Assembly: GCA_905480305.1 (NCBI GenBank)
Contig: CAJQPV010000183.1
Location: 1-7,312 of the forward strand
DNA length: 7,312 nt
Source of the DNA: an uncultured Gammaproteobacteria bacterium
Lineage (GTDB): Bacteria; Pseudomonadota; Gammaproteobacteria; UBA9214
Direction: 5' to 3'
The notes beneath the pieces were generated by a model. That model searched no databases and was not told the origin of the DNA. It saw only the letters and a program-made list of their open reading frames with translations. The position numbers and the translations under genes were made by a program. Positions 4,885-7,312 of the stretch are shown here, piece by piece. Positions within the stretch are counted from its first letter, which is position 1. Each line of letters opens with the position of its first letter.

Positions 4885-6678
4885 TCAGGTTTCGAGCTCG
4901 AGCAGTTCGTCGTCGCTCAACAGCACTTCATGCTCGGCATCAGTGAGGCTGCGGCTGTGCCTTATGAACAGGGTTTCACCCATATCCAAGAGCTTGCTAT
5001 AGACCTCTTGAGCATAGTTGGAATCGTTCAACAACGAAACCGCCAATTCGCCGGACATCCGGCCTTCGGTCATCGCGTTGGCCATGCGTGCGTTGAATTT
5101 TTCGCAGAGTTCGTTCATAAGCAGGCGCAGGTGGTCCAGCGACAACACCGGGGACTCGTCTATCGATTCCTGTCGGATCTCTTCCAGTTCGCGGACCAAA
5201 AGCGCCAGATGAACACGCATGTTGGTATAGATCAGGCGTTGTTCCTCGTTTGTCGATGCCACTGCGGCCACCAGGTTTTTACGCAGATGCTTGCTAGCCT
5301 TGATCGCCTCGACCATGTTCTGATTTGCCTGACGCAGCCAATGGATGTCGCCGGACTGCTCATCCTGCCAGGAGAACCCGGCACGACTGATGAAAGTGAT
5401 GATGGCGCTGTACAGTGACTTTACCTGTAGTTCGTAGGCTGCATCAACATCGAAATCCGGCAGCTTGCGCTGGGACTGCGCGACCATGGCAAGGTCGGTA
5501 TCCGAGCAGATCTGTCCGCGTTCGAAGCCAAGCACTCCGGACAGTATGTTGATGGTGTGGTCCCATACCCGCAGAGTCTCCAGCCGCAGCGCTTCCAGCA
5601 CCGTGTCCGGAAAGTCGATGGTGGCGTCGTTCAGATATTTCGGCATACTGATAAGGACCGCCTTGGGTTTGAACAGGCCTTCCAGCATGCTGACCAGTCT
5701 GCCAATCAACGGCAGCATTACCAGTACGCCAATGGTGTTGAACAGGGTATGGAACACCGCCAGCTTCAGGGTGTAATCATCCTCGGCAATACCGACATGA
5801 GCACTGATCCACTCAACTGACGCCATCATCTGATAGATAAACACGATCGCAATCAGGCCGGTAACCAGATTGAAGATCAGGTGCGCCACAGCCAGCCGTT
5901 TGCCCTGCTCGTTCGCACTCAATGAGCCGATGATGGCGGTGATGGTGGTGCCGACATTAGCGCCAATGGCCAACGCAAGCGCATTTTCATAGGTAATCTG
6001 CCCAGCGGCCAGTGCGGTGATGGTCAGTACCAGCGTGGCATGACTGGACTGCATCACTACTGTTGCGGCGATGCCGATGCCGGCGAACAGGAACAGCCCG
6101 GGATAGCCGGCGACTGCGAACCTGGCCAGGTCGAAGCTGTCCTTGAATGCATCGAACCCCTCTTTCATGTAGTGGATGCCAAGAAACAGAAAACCGAGGC
6201 CAACCAGGATGTAGCCGATGCCCTTCAGGTTCTTGGAGTTCTGGAACAGCAACAACACGCCAAAGACCAACATTGGCATCGCATAGGCTGAAATCTTGAC
6301 CTTCAGGCCGAAACCTGCGACCAGCCAGGCACCGGTAGTGGTACCGATATTCGCACCGAAGATGATCCCGACCCCGGAGGCGAGATCAAGCAGGCCGGCG
6401 CTCAGAAAGGAGATAGTAATTACCGAGACCAGCGAGCTGGACTGCATCAGGGTGGTGCTGACGACACCAAAACTGAGGCTCTTCCAGAGTTTGTCGGTTG
6501 TTTTATTGAGTATCCGTTCCAGGGTACCGCCGGCGAACGCCTGAAAGCCCTGTTCCAGCGACAGCATACCGAACAGAAAGACGGAGACCCCGGCAGCGAT
6601 GGTCTTGAAATCAGGACTAACCCAAAATCCCCAGCCGAGGATGACAAAGATGGTTGGCAGCAGAATTTTACGTAACAT
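4885..6678 (-). CDS. Na/Pi cotransporter family protein with PhoU-like C-terminal region
   Basis: This is a predicted inner-membrane sodium-phosphate symporter of the NptA/YjbB type. From the ATG at 6678 it has 597 residues. The N-terminal part (about 1-335) has many membrane helices arranged as two inverted repeats, each with a QSS motif and a GAN motif: QSSS at 79-82 with GANIGTT at 108-114, and QSSH at 210-213 with GANVGTT at 239-245. His replaces the last Ser in the second repeat. From about 345 to 575 the protein is soluble and helical, resembling the PhoU-like domain often fused to these transporters. The tail is acidic (LSDDELLELET). The start is chosen because MLRKILLPTIFVILGWGF begins the first helix, with AAGGA 12 bases upstream. 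An in-frame ATG at 6753 would add 25 polar residues without a ribosome site. The lysine-rich gene follows. Direction of transport, uptake or export, cannot be settled from sequence. Confidence 0.92.
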   Translation of the reverse strand: MLRKILLPTIFVILGWGFWVSPDFKTIAAGVSVFLFGMLSLEQGFQAFAGGTLERILNKTTDKLWKSLSFGVVSTTLMQSSSLVSVITISFLSAGLLDLASGVGIIFGANIGTTTGAWLVAGFGLKVKISAYAMPMLVFGVLLLFQNSKNLKGIGYILVGLGFLFLGIHYMKEGFDAFKDSFDLARFAVAGYPGLFLFAGIGIAATVVMQSSHATLVLTITALAAGQITYENALALAIGANVGTTITAIIGSLSANEQGKRLAVAHLIFNLVTGLIAIVFIYQMMASVEWISAHVGIAEDDYTLKLAVFHTLFNTIGVLVMLPLIGRLVSMLEGLFKPKAVLISMPKYLNDATIDFPDTVLEALRLETLRVWDHTINILSGVLGFERGQICSDTDLAMVAQSQRKLPDFDVDAAYELQVKSLYSAIITFISRAGFSWQDEQSGDIHWLRQANQNMVEAIKASKHLRKNLVAAVASTNEEQRLIYTNMRVHLALLVRELEEIRQESIDESPVLSLDHLRLLMNELCEKFNARMANAMTEGRMSGELAVSLLNDSNYAQEVYSKLLDMGETLFIRHSRSLTDAEHEVLLSDDELLELET

Positions 6679-6730
6679 CGTCAGGATTTTTCCTTGGGGG
6701 GCACGAAGAAAATGTGGCGATGAGCATATC

Positions 6731-6841
6731 TTATCTATTCTGTGAGAATCCATCCAATAATCGGCGTTTGGCGTTCTCCTCTACGCATTCCTGAACTTCC
6801 TGCTTCAGTACGTTGCCGCCATCCAGACTGAGATCCTTCAT
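6731..6841 (-). CDS. Possible 36-residue mini-gene upstream of the Na/Pi transporter
   Basis: An ATG at 6839-6841 opens a 36-codon frame ending in TAA at 6731-6733. The product begins MKDLSLDGGNVLKQEVQE and ends LLDGFSQNR. It is hydrophilic, with one Cys and no export signal. AAAGGA lies three bases before the ATG, a little close but usable. The first two thirds use codons like the neighbouring genes, while the last ten are more AT-rich. It ends 52 bases before the preferred transporter start and overlaps the alternative ATG at 6753. It could be a small protein co-transcribed with the transporter, a leader peptide, or a remnant of a broken gene. I know of no matching family, and real translation is uncertain. 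Confidence 0.35.
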   Translation of the reverse strand: MKDLSLDGGNVLKQEVQECVEENAKRRLLDGFSQNR

Positions 6842-6867
6842 TGTTCCTTTGGGTCGTTCTTTGTCAT
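6838..6867 (-). CDS. Possible 9-codon leader ORF overlapping the mini-gene start
   Basis: ATG at 6865-6867 encodes MTKNDPKEQ and stops at TGA 6838-6840. That TGA overlaps the ATG of the 36-residue frame as ATGA, the same coupling geometry used by the permease and nagZ genes. No ribosome site precedes it. It may be a leader ORF, or the true N-terminus of the mini-gene displaced by a frameshift, or chance. Confidence 0.2.
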   Translation of the reverse strand: MTKNDPKEQ

Positions 6868-7045
6868 TAACTGATTGTTTATATTAAACACGGCTAAACC
6901 TCTTGTTTGGGGAAGATGTTTGCCGTTCCCGATTACCTGAACCCTGGCTGCTGAATCAACATGATTTCTGGACTGCTAACACTGATTTACATCGTGTGAA
7001 GATTAATGTCCCATTTCGGTGCACATAACACAGCCTCAGGAAAAT
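6842..7045. other. Intergenic region between the phospholipase D-type gene and the Na/Pi operon
   Basis: These 204 bases should hold the promoter for the minus-strand mini-gene and transporter. AT-rich sequence at 6861-6890 includes the inverted repeat GTTTA, TAT, TAAAC (6877-6889), a candidate operator or -10 region. I found no pair of -35 and -10 boxes at proper spacing on the minus strand. No PHO-box-like tandem repeat (CTGTCAT-type, 11-base period) was recognised. No terminator hairpin with a T-run follows the upstream gene. Confidence 0.4.
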
Positions 7046-7312
7046 TCACATTTGCGAATCGACCGGCAGCAGCCCGAAGAAGACATCGCCCATACGTTGC
7101 CAGACGCTAGCTGCGGGTTGTTGTGTCAGCACATCATCACCCGCTTGCCATTGCAATTCACCCTTATCATTCAGCGTCACCTGCCAGCTGTTTTCCGGCA
7201 GGAAATCAGGCGCAAAGGCAGCGAGTATGCCTCTTGCAAGTTCGGGACTGTCGATCATCAGGCTAACCTCGGTATTCAGCACCATCGAGCGCGGGTCGGT
7301 GTTGATAGTGCC
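7046..7312 (-). CDS. Phospholipase D / cardiolipin synthase-type protein, C-terminal end (5' part beyond right edge)
   Basis: Only the last 88 residues are present. They begin GTINTDPRSMVLNTEVSL, the conserved segment just after the second HKD catalytic motif of the phospholipase D superfamily (GSxNxDxRSxxxNxE). ELARGILAAF and a tail with WQRMGDVFFGLLPVDSQM follow. The short C-terminal form with a late tryptophan and an LLP.ESQ-type end is typical of ClsC/YmdC-like cardiolipin synthases, which condense two phospholipids at the inner membrane. The HKD residues themselves are outside the window, so activity cannot be judged. It stops with TGA at 7046-7048. It is on the same strand as the Na/Pi operon but about 200 bases upstream of the first possible frame, so a separate transcript is likely. 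A more general phospholipase D-like enzyme is the alternative. Confidence 0.82.
   Translation of the reverse strand, partial: GTINTDPRSMVLNTEVSLMIDSPELARGILAAFAPDFLPENSWQVTLNDKGELQWQAGDDVLTQQPAASVWQRMGDVFFGLLPVDSQM

Noticed and set aside
4849..5418. Long plus-strand open frame (189 residues) antisense to the Na/Pi transporter
   Set aside because: It is a shadow of the strongly supported minus-strand gene; its composition is that of reverse-complement coding sequence and it has no family match.
6679..6753. 25-residue extension of the Na/Pi transporter from ATG 6753
   Set aside because: Polar stretch with no ribosome site at proper distance; the first membrane helix follows the ATG at 6678 as in typical family members.
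6861..6885. Plus-strand TTGTCA and TATATT as a promoter
   Set aside because: Only 13 bases separate them, too short, and there is no plus-strand gene downstream.

Overview
The window looks like an ordinary chromosomal segment of a gammaproteobacterium with moderately high GC. The best evidence is the nagZ-hpt gene order, the subfamily of the Na/Pi cotransporter, and proteins that read cleanly with standard codons. There is no insertion sequence, integrase, CRISPR array, rRNA or tRNA.

Left part (1-3237, all on the minus strand). Transcription runs right to left through a DppB-type permease, a DppC-type permease, nagZ (beta-N-acetylhexosaminidase of peptidoglycan recycling) and hpt (hypoxanthine-guanine phosphoribosyltransferase, cut by the left edge). 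The first three genes are joined by 4-base stop/start overlaps (GTGA, then ATGA), so they are probably translationally coupled. hpt follows after 117 bases of AT-rich DNA that may hold its own promoter. Pairing a peptide-type ABC permease with nagZ suggests uptake or recycling of murein-derived peptides. That is inference, because no ATPase or substrate-binding protein lies in the window.

Middle (3238-4132, plus strand). Two small genes diverge from the permease operon. One encodes a 92-residue cytoplasmic protein with no recognised function. The other encodes a 132-residue exported protein with a lipocalin-like sequence pattern.

Convergent gap (4133-4580). No gene can be supported here, but there are several inverted repeats, including two overlapping hairpins that cannot form at the same time.

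Right part (4581-7312, all on the minus strand). In order of transcription these are the C-terminal end of a phospholipase D / cardiolipin synthase-type enzyme (cut by the right edge), a possible 36-residue mini-gene preceded by a 9-codon overlapping mini-ORF, a Na/Pi cotransporter with a PhoU-like C-terminal region, and an 82-residue lysine-rich helical protein. The last two probably form an operon. The themes are envelope upkeep (peptidoglycan recycling, phospholipid synthesis, transport) and phosphate handling. I see no clear new system; the most interesting points are the permease-nagZ coupling, the possible leaderless start of the permease operon, the mini-ORFs upstream of the Na/Pi transporter, and the structured convergent gap.
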